DNA of 64,000 nucleotides from CAVQEK01 sp963711495 (GCA_963711495.1 CAVQEK010000004.1:434001-498000); one strand, 5' to 3'. Shown: positions 36,402 to 45,493, counted from the stretch's first letter. The notes: generated from the sequence alone by a model not told the origin. Numbers and translations: made by a program.

Positions 36402-37107
36402 ACCTTCTTTCTCTTTTTTGATATGCTAAAATGGCCTCATAAAGATGCTCTTTCCTGAAATCCGGCCATAAAACTTCGGTAATGTATAACTCCGTGTAGG
36501 CCAATTGCCATAGCAAAAAATTGCTCACCCTCATTTCACCGCTTGTTCTAATGAGCAGCTCAGGATCAGGAATACTTTTGGTGCAAAGATAGTCCGAAAA
36601 TACCTCAATGCTGAGTTCGTCAGGATTTATTACACCGTTTTTAACATCTTTTAACACTTTCTTTATACCTTCAATAATTTCCCAACGTCCGCTATAACTC
36701 AATGCCAGTATCAAATTCAACCCGTCATTTTGTGCCGTGAGATCCATACTTGCCTGCAATTCTTTCTGACATTTACCCGGTAGATCCTTAATATTTCCAA
36801 TGGCTGATAGCCGGATGTTGTTTTTCATTAATGTCTCCGTCTCACTGCGAATGGTGGAGACCAACAGTTCCATCAGGCCATTCACTTCTGCCTGGGGGCG
36901 GTCCCAATTTTCCGTGGAAAATGCATAAAGTGTAAGATATTCAATGCCAAGTTCCGCGCAAGCTTCCGCCGTTTGACGAACAGCTTCAACGGCATGTCTG
37001 TGCCCAAAAATCCGCTTTGCACCTTTCCTTCTGGCCCAACGGCCATTACCATCCATAATTACAGCTATGTGCTTCGGAAGATTGTTTTTATTAATTTTAT
37101 TTTTCAT
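36370..37107 (-). CDS. uppS: Isoprenyl (undecaprenyl diphosphate) transferase
   Basis: A 245-residue cis-prenyltransferase that makes the C55 lipid carrier for peptidoglycan and surface glycans. The catalytic aspartate is D19 in VIMDGNGRWA; further signatures are TLYAFSTENW, LLIRTSGEMRVSNFLLWQ and ELYITEVLWPDF. I start at the ATG at 37107; a GTG three codons upstream is also open. Its 3' end overlaps bamA, linking carrier-lipid and outer-membrane assembly genes in one transcript. Confidence 0.95.
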   Translation of the reverse strand: MKNKINKNNLPKHIAVIMDGNGRWARRKGAKRIFGHRHAVEAVRQTAEACAELGIEYLTLYAFSTENWDRPQAEVNGLMELLVSTIRSETETLMKNNIRLSAIGNIKDLPGKCQKELQASMDLTAQNDGLNLILALSYSGRWEIIEGIKKVLKDVKNGVINPDELSIEVFSDYLCTKSIPDPELLIRTSGEMRVSNFLLWQLAYTELYITEVLWPDFRKEHLYEAILAYQKRERRFGKVIETEKV

Positions 37108-37184
37108 TTGGTGCACGACGCCTCAAAACGAACTGCAAAGTTGCTTACTTTTTTTCGTATTGTAAAGAATTTAGTTACAACACT

Positions 37185-37907
37185 TTATTTCTTATCCTCG
37201 GGGCACGGGATTTTCCAGAGTGTATAACTGAGTGATAAGCCAACGAAATTATACCAGTCGGTATCATACTTGTTTCCATACTGGTAATTCTTATTTGTAA
37301 TGTCTCCATCAGAAATGCCATCGAGATAGTCATAGAAAGTTTTACGTAACCCCATTTCAAAATTAATGATGAATTTGGGGTTGAGTGCATATTTTATCCC
37401 CAACCCAAACGGAATCACCGGTTGAATATTGCTTCCATTTTGACTTTCATTCCCAAAAATACCGAACACTCCAAGTCCGAAAAACAGATAAGGAGACCAA
37501 CGATTTAAACTATGATCTGCTTTGAAATCGATAAAATTATATTCCAGTGTTGCTGCTCCTTCAATAACGACAGCGTTAAAAGAGGCTTGTCGTTGTACAG
37601 CGAAAGCATCAAGAGGCTGACTGTCGCTGCCACTTATCATACCCCCTGTAGCACTATACCGAACACTAACGATATTATTAAAATTCATTTTATAAAAGAG
37701 TAGCCCGCCTGGCCGCACATAAGAAAAATGATAGCCACGGGCCAGATCTCCTGCATAATTCAATCCGCCAATTCCAACACCCAATTCTGATTTTTGCGCA
37801 AAAACAGCATTCGAAATAGCCACTGTGATCATCACTATCACCATTGTCATGAATAATTTCCTGAGGTCATTAAAAGTGATAGAATGGTGTTTATTTCTTT
37901 TTTCCAT
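37185..37907 (-). CDS. Outer membrane beta-barrel protein (DUF6089-like)
   Basis: A 240-residue protein with a signal sequence (FMTMVIVMITVAISNAVFAQ) and alternating beta-strand sequence (LGVGIGGLNYAGDLARGY, YLFFGLGVFG, NFEMGLRKTFYDYLDG) of the small barrel proteins encoded between nadK and uppS in Bacteroidota. The first ATG gives an unusually long positively charged N-region and overlaps the upstream gene by 17 bases; an internal ATG at residue 20 is an alternative. Function unknown. Confidence 0.82.
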   Translation of the reverse strand: MEKRNKHHSITFNDLRKLFMTMVIVMITVAISNAVFAQKSELGVGIGGLNYAGDLARGYHFSYVRPGGLLFYKMNFNNIVSVRYSATGGMISGSDSQPLDAFAVQRQASFNAVVIEGAATLEYNFIDFKADHSLNRWSPYLFFGLGVFGIFGNESQNGSNIQPVIPFGLGIKYALNPKFIINFEMGLRKTFYDYLDGISDGDITNKNYQYGNKYDTDWYNFVGLSLSYTLWKIPCPEDKK

Positions 37908-38958
37908 ATGAATTCGCTTTACCCAAAATGTAACTGATCTTGAAACTGGTGGTCAAATAATAATCTTTGCTGGGGCCTCCTCTTTTCGATGAATTGTTGT
38001 CCTGGCCGTATCCTTTATAGACATAGTAAAAGGCATCCTGATATTGAGATGGGTACATAATTTCAGTGGTCATTGCATTGATGGCCTCAAAGTTACGTTT
38101 TTCACCTGAAATAACAGCCATTTCTTCCATAGATCGATCTGACATAGATCGCGCCAGGTCGCTATTTAAAGCCCCAAGATCGACATACTTTCCACCTACG
38201 TCATCGAGATAATCCGTAAATGTGATTCTATAACCAACCTCGATATTAACATTGAAATGTTGAGACACCTTCACTTGCAATCCTCCTCCGATTGGCAAAA
38301 CCAACTGAAAATTACTGTATGGTTTTTTATCATAATAAGGACTAAACTGGCCTTCGGTGCCCAACGGTCTTAGTGCAACCCATTTTCCGGCATTGGGGAA
38401 TCGGCTATTGTCTCGTTTAAATTCCGGAATTTTTCCCATTGGATTTTGATATAATATGCCCAATCCACCAAACACATATATATTAAATCTTCTACGGTCA
38501 TAATATGGCCGAAGATCTTTCAGCAAGTCAAGCTGGGTTGTCAATGATAGTTCTACCAGATCATTACGAAAACTTAAGTTTCTAATATAGCGGCTGGCCG
38601 AATTGGGGTCGTTAAGATAAGATACATTGAAATCGTCACCCATAATGCGGCCGTACATCAATTCGGATCGAAATTTAATGTGCGAATTGTACTTATAACT
38701 CAGAAAAACGCTGATTCCTGGACGTTTAAGTTTAAAATCTGTGCTCAATAAACTACCGGATGGAGAAAGATCACCAAAATAATACAACAAATGCAGACCT
38801 CCTCCTATGGACCAATGGCGAATATCCTTTAGACTTACTTGGTTTCCCCGGTTAATTGATTTATTGGAGGAACTATGGGGCCAATTGATCGTTTGTCCGG
38901 AAACCGCAGAAACCAGACACAATAAAAGTATAAGAGGAAATATGTTTTTTGGAGCCAC
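37891..38958 (-). CDS. Outer membrane beta-barrel protein (DUF6089-like), longer paralogue
   Basis: A 355-residue protein with a signal peptide (ends SAVSGQ) and strands such as WSIGGGLHLLYYFGDL, YVFGGLGILYQNPMG and VNIEVGYRITFTDYLDDVGG. The FTDYLDD block parallels FYDYLDG in the next gene, so the two are probably related tandem paralogues. The start is most likely GTG at 38958. A central insertion of about 60 residues (SDLARSMSDRSMEEMA...) distinguishes it. It is 18 bases after nadK. Function unknown. Confidence 0.82.
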   Translation of the reverse strand: MAPKNIFPLILLLCLVSAVSGQTINWPHSSSNKSINRGNQVSLKDIRHWSIGGGLHLLYYFGDLSPSGSLLSTDFKLKRPGISVFLSYKYNSHIKFRSELMYGRIMGDDFNVSYLNDPNSASRYIRNLSFRNDLVELSLTTQLDLLKDLRPYYDRRRFNIYVFGGLGILYQNPMGKIPEFKRDNSRFPNAGKWVALRPLGTEGQFSPYYDKKPYSNFQLVLPIGGGLQVKVSQHFNVNIEVGYRITFTDYLDDVGGKYVDLGALNSDLARSMSDRSMEEMAVISGEKRNFEAINAMTTEIMYPSQYQDAFYYVYKGYGQDNNSSKRGGPSKDYYLTTSFKISYILGKANSYGKKK

Positions 38959-38976
38959 TAAAAAAATGAATTAAAC

Positions 38977-39852
38977 TTAATTTCTGGCGTCAAGTCCCCA
39001 GTTGAGCTTTTGGCGTAAGGTATTAACGAAACTATATCCATCAAATTTTATCAGTCGCGCTTCAAAGCTTTCACGACAAATTTTAAGCCTAGCCTTTGCA
39101 TTAACCGTCCGCGATCTGGAATCAAGTGAAACCAGGAAATAATTGCTTCGCCCTTCCACTTCCAAAGTGATTACACTATTGTCGGAAACCACCAGTGGAC
39201 GAACATTAAGATTGTGCGGACTTACCGGGGTAATGATGAGATTTTTTGAATGTGGAAAAACGACTGGTCCACCACAGCTCAAGGAATAACCTGTTGATCC
39301 GGTTGGAGTGGCAATGATCAATCCATCAGCCCAGTATGAATTTAGGAATTCATCATTGAGATAAGCGTGCACATTGATCATTGAAGAGGTATCCTGCTTG
39401 AGTACGGTAAATTCATTCAGACCAAAATTTAAACCCTCAAACAGATCATCATCACATTCCACTTTCAACAACATTCGATTGTCAATGTCGTAATTGCGTT
39501 CAAACAGGCAAGTGATGGCTTCAAATACCTGATTTTTGGTGGTTGTAGCCAAAAAGCCTAAACGGCCGGTATTGATACCCAGAATCGGTGTCTGGGCTTT
39601 TCCTACATGTGTAACGGTTTCCAGCAATGTACCATCACCGCCAATGCTAAGCATCACATCAAATTCTTTAAAATCCTGTTTTATATGATAAATTTCAGCA
39701 TTTTGCAGATCAATTCCAGACTTTTCGGCGATTTCAAAAAAGGAATCCGATAAAACCAGACGAGCGCCATGATGTTTCAAGGCATGGAAAATCTCTTCAA
39801 TAACAGGTATTATATCTTCAGAAAAATATTTTCCATGGATTGCTACATTCAT
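38977..39852 (-). CDS. nadK: NAD kinase
   Basis: A 291-residue cytoplasmic kinase converting NAD to NADP. It shows the GGDGT motif (71-75), NTGRLGFL (94-101) and TPTGSTGYSLSCGGP. Length is typical. It lies in the same leftward block as the CBS protein (75 bases upstream) and the two barrel proteins, an arrangement I recall as conserved in many Bacteroidota. Confidence 0.95.
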   Translation of the reverse strand: MNVAIHGKYFSEDIIPVIEEIFHALKHHGARLVLSDSFFEIAEKSGIDLQNAEIYHIKQDFKEFDVMLSIGGDGTLLETVTHVGKAQTPILGINTGRLGFLATTTKNQVFEAITCLFERNYDIDNRMLLKVECDDDLFEGLNFGLNEFTVLKQDTSSMINVHAYLNDEFLNSYWADGLIIATPTGSTGYSLSCGGPVVFPHSKNLIITPVSPHNLNVRPLVVSDNSVITLEVEGRSNYFLVSLDSRSRTVNAKARLKICRESFEARLIKFDGYSFVNTLRQKLNWGLDARN

Positions 39853-39927
39853 GTATTGCCGATTATTTTGGGTTAAGATAATTTGGGTTAAGATAAAAAG
39901 TAAAACGGAATTAAGCGACCGACCCGA

Positions 39928-40593
39928 TCAAATGTCCAAAAATTTCAACAGATTATCCAGCCTTTCCTTTTCGCGATCATTGCTTTTTATATGATGGAAT
40001 TTCGCCGCGATAAGATAACCGAAACGCTCCAGGGTAGATGAAATTCCACTGAGGTCTTCTTTATTTAGTTTTAGGGTAAGATATAATCTGCCAGAATCGG
40101 AGGGATGCGGATTTACAAAGCTCCCTAATATTTTAATGTCTTCGGATTCAATAATACGGCTTATTTGGGAAAGGGAATAATCTATACTTCTCAAAGAAAT
40201 CACAATTATTCCTCCTTGTCCTTGTATGGTTAAGGTATTTGAAAAAGATTTTAATGTATCTTCATAACTCGAAACACCCAGAAATTCATTGTTCTCATCA
40301 ACGATTGCCACCAGTTCCAATGAACATTCCTGAGACATTTTTATAATATCAAATAAGTGTTGGGTGTCATAGACAAAGCAATGCTCACCAATCAAAGTAT
40401 ACTCGCCTATTTTGGTATCCAGGTTGTTTTTTTCCAGAATTATATCTTCCGAGATCAATCCCCTGAATGTTCGCCCATCGATTACCGGCAACTGGTTGGT
40501 TTTTAATTCTTCCATCCAGATGATGGCTTTTTCTGCCGTATCTGTGATTTTCAGGGCAGGGATCATTTGATTGATGAGTTCTTCCGCGATCAT
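39928..40593 (-). CDS. CBS-domain protein with ACT-like C-terminus
   Basis: A 221-residue cytoplasmic protein. The N-terminal 120 residues form a CBS pair (MIPALKITDTAEKAIIWMEE, LVAIVDENNEFLGVSSYED), which usually binds adenine nucleotides. The C-terminal part (GGIIVISLRSIDYSLSQISRIIE, GRLYLTLKLNKEDLSGISSTLERFG) has the pattern of an ACT domain. Its start overlaps the alpha/beta hydrolase stop by 4 bases (ATGA), and nadK is next. A nucleotide-sensing role near NAD kinase is plausible but inferred. Confidence 0.85.
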   Translation of the reverse strand: MIAEELINQMIPALKITDTAEKAIIWMEELKTNQLPVIDGRTFRGLISEDIILEKNNLDTKIGEYTLIGEHCFVYDTQHLFDIIKMSQECSLELVAIVDENNEFLGVSSYEDTLKSFSNTLTIQGQGGIIVISLRSIDYSLSQISRIIESEDIKILGSFVNPHPSDSGRLYLTLKLNKEDLSGISSTLERFGYLIAAKFHHIKSNDREKERLDNLLKFLDI

Positions 40594-41357
40594 ACCAACA
40601 CTTTATCTTTAAGTAAAAATTCTTCCAGGATTTCATTGAATTTTTCCGGTTTTTCCATCATCGGAGCATGACAACATTTGTCAATAAATCGCAAGGTGGA
40701 ATTCGGAATAAGCCTGTTAAAGTCGTGTGCAACCATCGGTGGAGTTATGGTATCGTTCAAACCCCAAATCAGTAAAGTAGGTATTTTGATATTTGGTAAT
40801 TCACTGGCCATGTTATGCCGCTGTGCCGATTTGGCAATGGCCACAATATTCAGGCATTTCGGAATGCTCTGAGTTGTTTCAAATACCTCATTAATATAAT
40901 CTTCAGAAATTGTAGCGGGATTGAAGAAAGTATACTGTACCCGTTCTTTCACATAGTCATAACTTCCTCTTTTTGGAAATGATCCACCCATGGCATTTTC
41001 AAAAAGGCCGGAACTGCCGGTTAAAATGAGCTTCTTCACATTTTTCTGGTTTCTTAATGTATAGATCAATCCAACATGGCCTCCCAATGAATTGCCCATT
41101 AAGATGATATCATTCAGTCCTCTGAGTTCGATGAATTCCTCTAAAAATTTAACCAAACCTTCTAGTCCCGCTTGTCTGAATGGCATATTATAAATCGGAA
41201 GTAAGGGAATGGTTATCTTGAAATAGTCTTGAAATTTGGATACTACCGATTCCCAGTTACTGAGGGCGCCAAACAAACCATGCAGAAGTACCAGGGGTTC
41301 TCCACTACCTTCCTCGATGTATTGAAATTTTCCGTCTTTCCTGATCGTATAATTCAT
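40590..41357 (-). CDS. Alpha/beta hydrolase
   Basis: A 255-residue cytoplasmic hydrolase. The oxyanion region is LVLLHGLFGALSNW, the nucleophile serine is in MGNSLGGH, the acid in WGLNDTITPP and the histidine in CCHAPMMEKP. Substrate unknown; the sequence resembles the small esterase/C-C hydrolase type. It is translationally coupled to the CBS protein. Confidence 0.9.
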   Translation of the reverse strand: MNYTIRKDGKFQYIEEGSGEPLVLLHGLFGALSNWESVVSKFQDYFKITIPLLPIYNMPFRQAGLEGLVKFLEEFIELRGLNDIILMGNSLGGHVGLIYTLRNQKNVKKLILTGSSGLFENAMGGSFPKRGSYDYVKERVQYTFFNPATISEDYINEVFETTQSIPKCLNIVAIAKSAQRHNMASELPNIKIPTLLIWGLNDTITPPMVAHDFNRLIPNSTLRFIDKCCHAPMMEKPEKFNEILEEFLLKDKVLV

Positions 41358-41417
41358 AAATATCTCAAATTGACACAGGCATTGTATTCTGTAAAGTAAT
41401 GTAATTTTAATTATTTA

Positions 41418-41987
41418 TCAATTCACCAATTTATTTATTGCTAACCAATTTTTCAGAATTGGCAAACCATTTTCAGTTAATGCTGCCTCAGGATGAAATT
41501 GTAAACCCCATATCGGTAAGTTTTTATGCACTACGGCCATGATTTCATCTGATTCTGAGTGAGCCAGTATATCCAATGAATCAGGCAAATCCACACAAAC
41601 CAGCGAATGATAACGAACTACTTGAAATGTTGTTGGCACGTTGGCAAATATAGGATTTTCGGTAGTCGTTATTTTCGAAATCTTGCCATGCATCGGTTTT
41701 AAACCATGTTTCAGTTTGCCTCCGAAGTAGGAGCAAATGGCTTGTTGTCCCAGGCAAATACCCAAAATAGGCAATTGTTGATGAAGAACATGAATGTATT
41801 CCAGAAGAAAACCCGCCTTTTCCGGAATACCCGGACCTGGTGAGAGTACCATTCCTGTGATTTTTGAATAATCAACCAATGCAGGGTGGACATTGTTTCT
41901 TACTACTTTACAAGTAACATTTAATTGGAGGAAATAGTCGACGAGGTTATAAGTAAAGGAATCAAAATTATCGACCAGAAGAAGCAA
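41418..41987 (-). CDS. pabA: Glutamine amidotransferase subunit of anthranilate/aminodeoxychorismate synthase
   Basis: A 189-residue class I amidotransferase that supplies ammonia for anthranilate or 4-amino-4-deoxychorismate synthesis. The triad is C78 in GICLGQQA, with H165 and E167 in FHPEA. The N-terminus LLLVDNFDSFTYNL is classical. The start must be a TTG, 2 bases after the cvpA stop. No partner (trpE, pabB) is adjacent, so it may serve both pathways; the trpG name is equally possible. Confidence 0.9.
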   Translation of the reverse strand: MLLLVDNFDSFTYNLVDYFLQLNVTCKVVRNNVHPALVDYSKITGMVLSPGPGIPEKAGFLLEYIHVLHQQLPILGICLGQQAICSYFGGKLKHGLKPMHGKISKITTTENPIFANVPTTFQVVRYHSLVCVDLPDSLDILAHSESDEIMAVVHKNLPIWGLQFHPEAALTENGLPILKNWLAINKLVN

Positions 41988-41989
41988 GG

Positions 41990-42517
41990 CTACATTTTTT
42001 TAAATAATTCTTTCAATGAATTAAAAAAACTTTCTGTTGATGGAAAAACGTTGACGATTACCTCGCCCAATTTAGGGGCTATTTGCTGGATTTGAGGATA
42101 TATTTTTGAGTTTTTAACCAATGCTTCCGGGAAATTAAAGCCAAAAGCATCGAACAGCCAAAATAATATGCTCAGGCCCAGGGCCCATTTGAGTATGCCA
42201 ACGGCAGCGCCTGCAATGCTGTCCACCGCACCGAGCGGGGTCCAGTCAATGACTTTTTTTAATGCCTTGCCCAGTATATTGACAAGGATTATAATGAGTA
42301 TGAAAATAATAATGAACGATACAAAGGGCAATAAACTGCCAAATCCATCATACACCTTCGATAAGTATTCCATCCCCACATGCAACAATTTGAAACCACC
42401 AATAATGGCCAAAATAAATGCTAAAATGGCTATCACTTCAATGACCAGACCTTTGCGGAATCCGTGAACCCCGCCAACGATCAAAAGGGCAAGAATAATA
42501 AAGTCGAGGATACTCAA
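41990..42517 (-). CDS. CvpA family membrane protein
   Basis: A 175-residue inner-membrane protein with about four helices and the CvpA pattern (DFIILALLIVGGVHGFRKGLV, then GKALKKVIDWTPLGAVDSIAGAAVG). CvpA proteins are linked to envelope stress tolerance and colicin V export; the exact role is unclear. The start is a TTG 4 bases after the yqeY stop. It sits between yqeY and pabA, all closely spaced. Confidence 0.9.
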   Translation of the reverse strand: MSILDFIILALLIVGGVHGFRKGLVIEVIAILAFILAIIGGFKLLHVGMEYLSKVYDGFGSLLPFVSFIIIFILIIILVNILGKALKKVIDWTPLGAVDSIAGAAVGILKWALGLSILFWLFDAFGFNFPEALVKNSKIYPQIQQIAPKLGEVIVNVFPSTESFFNSLKELFKKM

Positions 42518-42521
42518 GGGT

Positions 42522-42971
42522 TTATGATAAAAGTGATTTTACCTTTTCAGAGATTGTCTTACCGTCAGCTTTGCCGGCAAATTGTTTTGAAGCAATGCCC
42601 ATCACTTTCCCCATATCCTTGATGGAAGAAGCGCCCACCTGATTTATTATCTTCTGTAGTTCTCCCACTAGAGCTTCTTCTGATAGTTGTTCAGGCAGAT
42701 AACGTTGTATTACTTCCAATTCGGCCTTTTCGCCATCTGCCAGATCATCACGGCCTGAATCGCGGTAAATGGTCATACTGTCGGTCCTTTGTTTGACAGC
42801 TTTTTGCAGAATTTTCATTTCAGCATCTTCTGACAATTGCCTCCCCGATCCCTTTTCAGTTTCAGCCAATAATATCATTGATTTAATACCGCGTAGTGCC
42901 CGCAGATCATCTTTATTTTTGGCCAGCATGGCTTTTTTTATGTCTGCTTCTATTTGTTCTTTTAAACTCAT
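42522..42971 (-). CDS. GatB/YqeY domain-containing protein
   Basis: A 149-residue cytoplasmic protein of the YqeY family, related to the tail domain of the amidotransferase GatB. Motifs are LKEQIEADIKKAMLAKNK, ALRGIKSMILLAE, VIQRYLPEQLSEEAL and DMGKVMGIASKQFAGKADG. The function is thought to involve tRNA binding but is unproven. I use the ATG at 42971; another ATG four codons upstream is possible. A TAACTTTG box lies about 25 bases upstream. Confidence 0.9.
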   Translation of the reverse strand: MSLKEQIEADIKKAMLAKNKDDLRALRGIKSMILLAETEKGSGRQLSEDAEMKILQKAVKQRTDSMTIYRDSGRDDLADGEKAELEVIQRYLPEQLSEEALVGELQKIINQVGASSIKDMGKVMGIASKQFAGKADGKTISEKVKSLLS

Positions 42972-42993
42972 AATTAATATCATTAACTTGGCG

Positions 42994-43001
42994 CAAAGTT
43001 A
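42994..43001 (-). promoter_or_regulatory. Candidate promoter -7 box for the yqeY-to-ompH block
   Basis: The minus strand reads TAACTTTG (TAnnTTTG consensus), about 25 bases upstream of yqeY and just before the divergent pdxJ start. No good -33 TTTG lies at the expected spacing, which is why confidence is limited. Confidence 0.4.
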
Positions 43002-43020
43002 TGGAATTAAAATCAAACCA

Positions 43021-43737
43021 ATGACGAAGCTCAGTGTAAATATCAATAAGATAGCTACCCTGCGCAATGCCCGCGGAGGTAATGTTCCTGATGTGGTGAA
43101 AGTGGCGATTGATTGTGAGCGTTTCGGTGCAGAGGGAGTTACTGTACATCCCAGACCAGATGAAAGACATATTCGTTATCAGGATGTAATCGATCTGAAA
43201 GAAGTAGTCAAGACGGAGTTTAACATTGAAGGGTATCCTGATGAACGATATATGAAGTTGGTTAAAAAAGTACGTCCGGACCAGGCAACACTTGTGCCTG
43301 ACCCGCCCGATGCTTTGACCTCAAACGCAGGCTGGGACACGATTAAATTTGCGGGTTTCTTAAAAGAAATTATCGCCCAGTTGAAATCATATGGCATCAG
43401 GACAAGCATTTTTGTGGAACCTGCGGAGAAAATTATCGAAGGTGCCGCCAAAATCGGAACAGATCGGGTAGAACTGTATACCGAACCTTATGCGTCCAAT
43501 TATCAACAAGATCGTGAAGCCGCCGTGGCAGCATTCGTAAAAGCGGCTCAAAGCGCCAAAAATGCAGGTTTGGGTTTAAATGCAGGTCATGATCTAAGCC
43601 TGGAAAATTTACATTTTTTAAAATTGAAAATACCATTCCTCGATGAAGTGTCGATCGGGCATGCACTCATTTCCGACGCACTTTATTTCGGTTTGGAGAA
43701 TACCATTCTGATGTACAAAAAACAATTGATCCTATAA
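43021..43737 (+). CDS. pdxJ: Pyridoxine 5'-phosphate synthase
   Basis: A 238-residue TIM-barrel enzyme that forms pyridoxine 5'-phosphate from deoxyxylulose phosphate and aminoacetone phosphate. Signatures are LSVNINKIATLRNARGG, AEGVTVHPRPDERHI, VELYTEPYA and GLNAGHDLSLENL. A longer open frame runs back to 42769 but is antisense to yqeY; the ATG at 43021 gives the standard length. yicC follows after 10 bases. Confidence 0.95.
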   Translation: MTKLSVNINKIATLRNARGGNVPDVVKVAIDCERFGAEGVTVHPRPDERHIRYQDVIDLKEVVKTEFNIEGYPDERYMKLVKKVRPDQATLVPDPPDALTSNAGWDTIKFAGFLKEIIAQLKSYGIRTSIFVEPAEKIIEGAAKIGTDRVELYTEPYASNYQQDREAAVAAFVKAAQSAKNAGLGLNAGHDLSLENLHFLKLKIPFLDEVSIGHALISDALYFGLENTILMYKKQLIL

Positions 43738-43747
43738 TAATTATACT

Positions 43748-44626
43748 ATGAATAAATCTATGACCGGCTATGGACAAGCACGGTATGAAGACGATTCTCA
43801 GTCTGTATTTGTCGAAATAAAATCTTTGAATTCTAAATTTCTGGACATCGGCCTAAGGCTTCCCCGGTCCTTGGGAGATAAAGAACTTGAAACCAGGAAT
43901 TTGCTCAGTGAACACCTCCAGCGAGGTAAAATAAACGTTACCATCGAATATATAAAAAAGGATGGCGCTTCTTCTCCATTGGAAATTAACAGGGGACTTT
44001 TTGTTCAATATTATAAAACATTAAAAGAACTCGCTGAAGAGGTAGATGCCGGACAGGAAGATATTTTTAGAATGGCCATGCAATATCCCGATGTGGTGAT
44101 ACCATTGGAGGATGATCATGAAAAAGAAAAGGAATGGGAAAACATACGGCCAGTGCTGGTTGAAGCCATTAAAAAATGCGATGAATTTCGGGAAAAAGAA
44201 GGAAAAGCCCTGGCCGATAAAATATTAACTTATATCCATAACATAGAGCAGGGCCTTGAAAAAATAGAAAAACTTGATCCGGAAAGAGTGGAGAGAATTA
44301 AGGGCCGTCTTGAAGGCAGTCTGGTGGAAGTTATTAAACAAGGAGATATAGACCAGAACCGGCTGGAACAGGAATTAATTTTTTACATCGAAAAATTGGA
44401 CATCAGTGAGGAAAAAGTCCGCTTAAAGAGTCATCTGAATTATTTTGAGGAAATCCTCAGCCATGGTGCATCAATGGGTAAAAAGATGAATTTTATAGCC
44501 CAGGAAATGGGCCGGGAGATCAATACCATCGGATCGAAAGCAAATGACGCAGAAATGCAAAAAATCGTGGTCAGTATGAAGGACGAACTTGAAAAGATCA
44601 AGGAACAATTGTTGAATGTCTTATGA
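43748..44626 (+). CDS. YicC family protein
   Basis: A 292-residue cytoplasmic protein with the YicC N-terminus (KSMTGYGQARYED) and C-terminus (NFIAQEMGREINTIGSKAND, the DUF1732 region). E. coli YicC is an endoribonuclease involved in small RNA decay; the role in Bacteroidota is untested. In many Bacteroidota gmk follows yicC, but here a convergent hypothetical gene does. Co-transcribed with pdxJ. Confidence 0.92.
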   Translation: MNKSMTGYGQARYEDDSQSVFVEIKSLNSKFLDIGLRLPRSLGDKELETRNLLSEHLQRGKINVTIEYIKKDGASSPLEINRGLFVQYYKTLKELAEEVDAGQEDIFRMAMQYPDVVIPLEDDHEKEKEWENIRPVLVEAIKKCDEFREKEGKALADKILTYIHNIEQGLEKIEKLDPERVERIKGRLEGSLVEVIKQGDIDQNRLEQELIFYIEKLDISEEKVRLKSHLNYFEEILSHGASMGKKMNFIAQEMGREINTIGSKANDAEMQKIVVSMKDELEKIKEQLLNVL

Positions 44627-44638
44627 TGATCCCACGAT

Positions 44639-45214
44639 TTACCTTAATGGGAGCATGAAGCCAATGGTAACGTCGGGAAAAACCCGGCTTTTGGTAATAA
44701 TGGCCCCTCCATGGAGGTTGATATACATATTTCGGTTAAATCCGACCTTTTTATACCAGACAATTTCCGGTTCGTAGCCGGGACTGCTTTTTTCACTATT
44801 TTCCAGTTCGAACCACAACACGTGATTGTAACGGCAGCCAACGCCAAAACCTGTATTACCCAGAAAAAATCCACCGCCTGCGTTGACTGTATTCCAAATG
44901 ATAGAGGACTGTGCCGCGGCGGCCAGATAGAGGATATTGGTTCTCTTGTTGCTGAGGATATAGTTGATTTCCAGGCCAAATGCAAAAAGCAGCCCCACTT
45001 TTGCCCCCGCAAGTACATGGTGCTCTATTCTACGTTGGTTTTTAGCAAGAACTTCGTTGATGACGGATGAATCTGCCAGAACGGTTCCCGGATAATTATT
45101 AAGATAAAGATAGGCGTTATTGGCACTCAACGGGTGATGGCCATCATTTTGGGCCATGGAATAGGTCATTGTCACTACTAACAATATGGAAATGAACAAA
45201 AACCTCCTGATCAT
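44639..45214 (-). CDS. Hypothetical exported protein, probably outer-membrane
   Basis: Not recognised. It has 191 residues from the ATG at 45214, with a signal peptide (MIRRFLFISILLVVTMTYSMAQ). The middle and end consist of short amphipathic strands with glycines (GAKVGLLFAFGLEINYILS, AGGGFFLGNTGFGVGCRYN, INLHGGAIITKS), ending DVTIGFMLPLR, which suggests a small beta-barrel. Longer starts at 45238 are possible but would bury the signal. It is convergent with yicC and has no operon partner. Confidence 0.7.
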   Translation of the reverse strand: MIRRFLFISILLVVTMTYSMAQNDGHHPLSANNAYLYLNNYPGTVLADSSVINEVLAKNQRRIEHHVLAGAKVGLLFAFGLEINYILSNKRTNILYLAAAAQSSIIWNTVNAGGGFFLGNTGFGVGCRYNHVLWFELENSEKSSPGYEPEIVWYKKVGFNRNMYINLHGGAIITKSRVFPDVTIGFMLPLR

Positions 45215-45493
45215 CGGTATAAAAGTCATTATCGCCATATCAACGTCCGCCTCACTGTGCTATTGGATATAAAACCTAATTTAACAAATATTTGGTTTGG
45301 TTGGTTTATAAGGCAGTAATGAATTATAAATATATTTTTAAGCATTTGTGATAATTACCAATTTGAAGCAATTAAATGTTCGGGAAAGCGGTGAAAGGAA
45401 GTCCAACCGATAAACAATCAATGGAATTCTAAAAGGCAGATTCCAACATCAACAAAAAAATTACTAAAAGTAAAGAAGAATGCAGTAATTAGG

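Noticed and set aside
42769..43020. Long N-terminal extension of pdxJ
   Set aside because: It is antisense to yqeY and no PdxJ has such an extension; the ATG at 43021 gives standard length.
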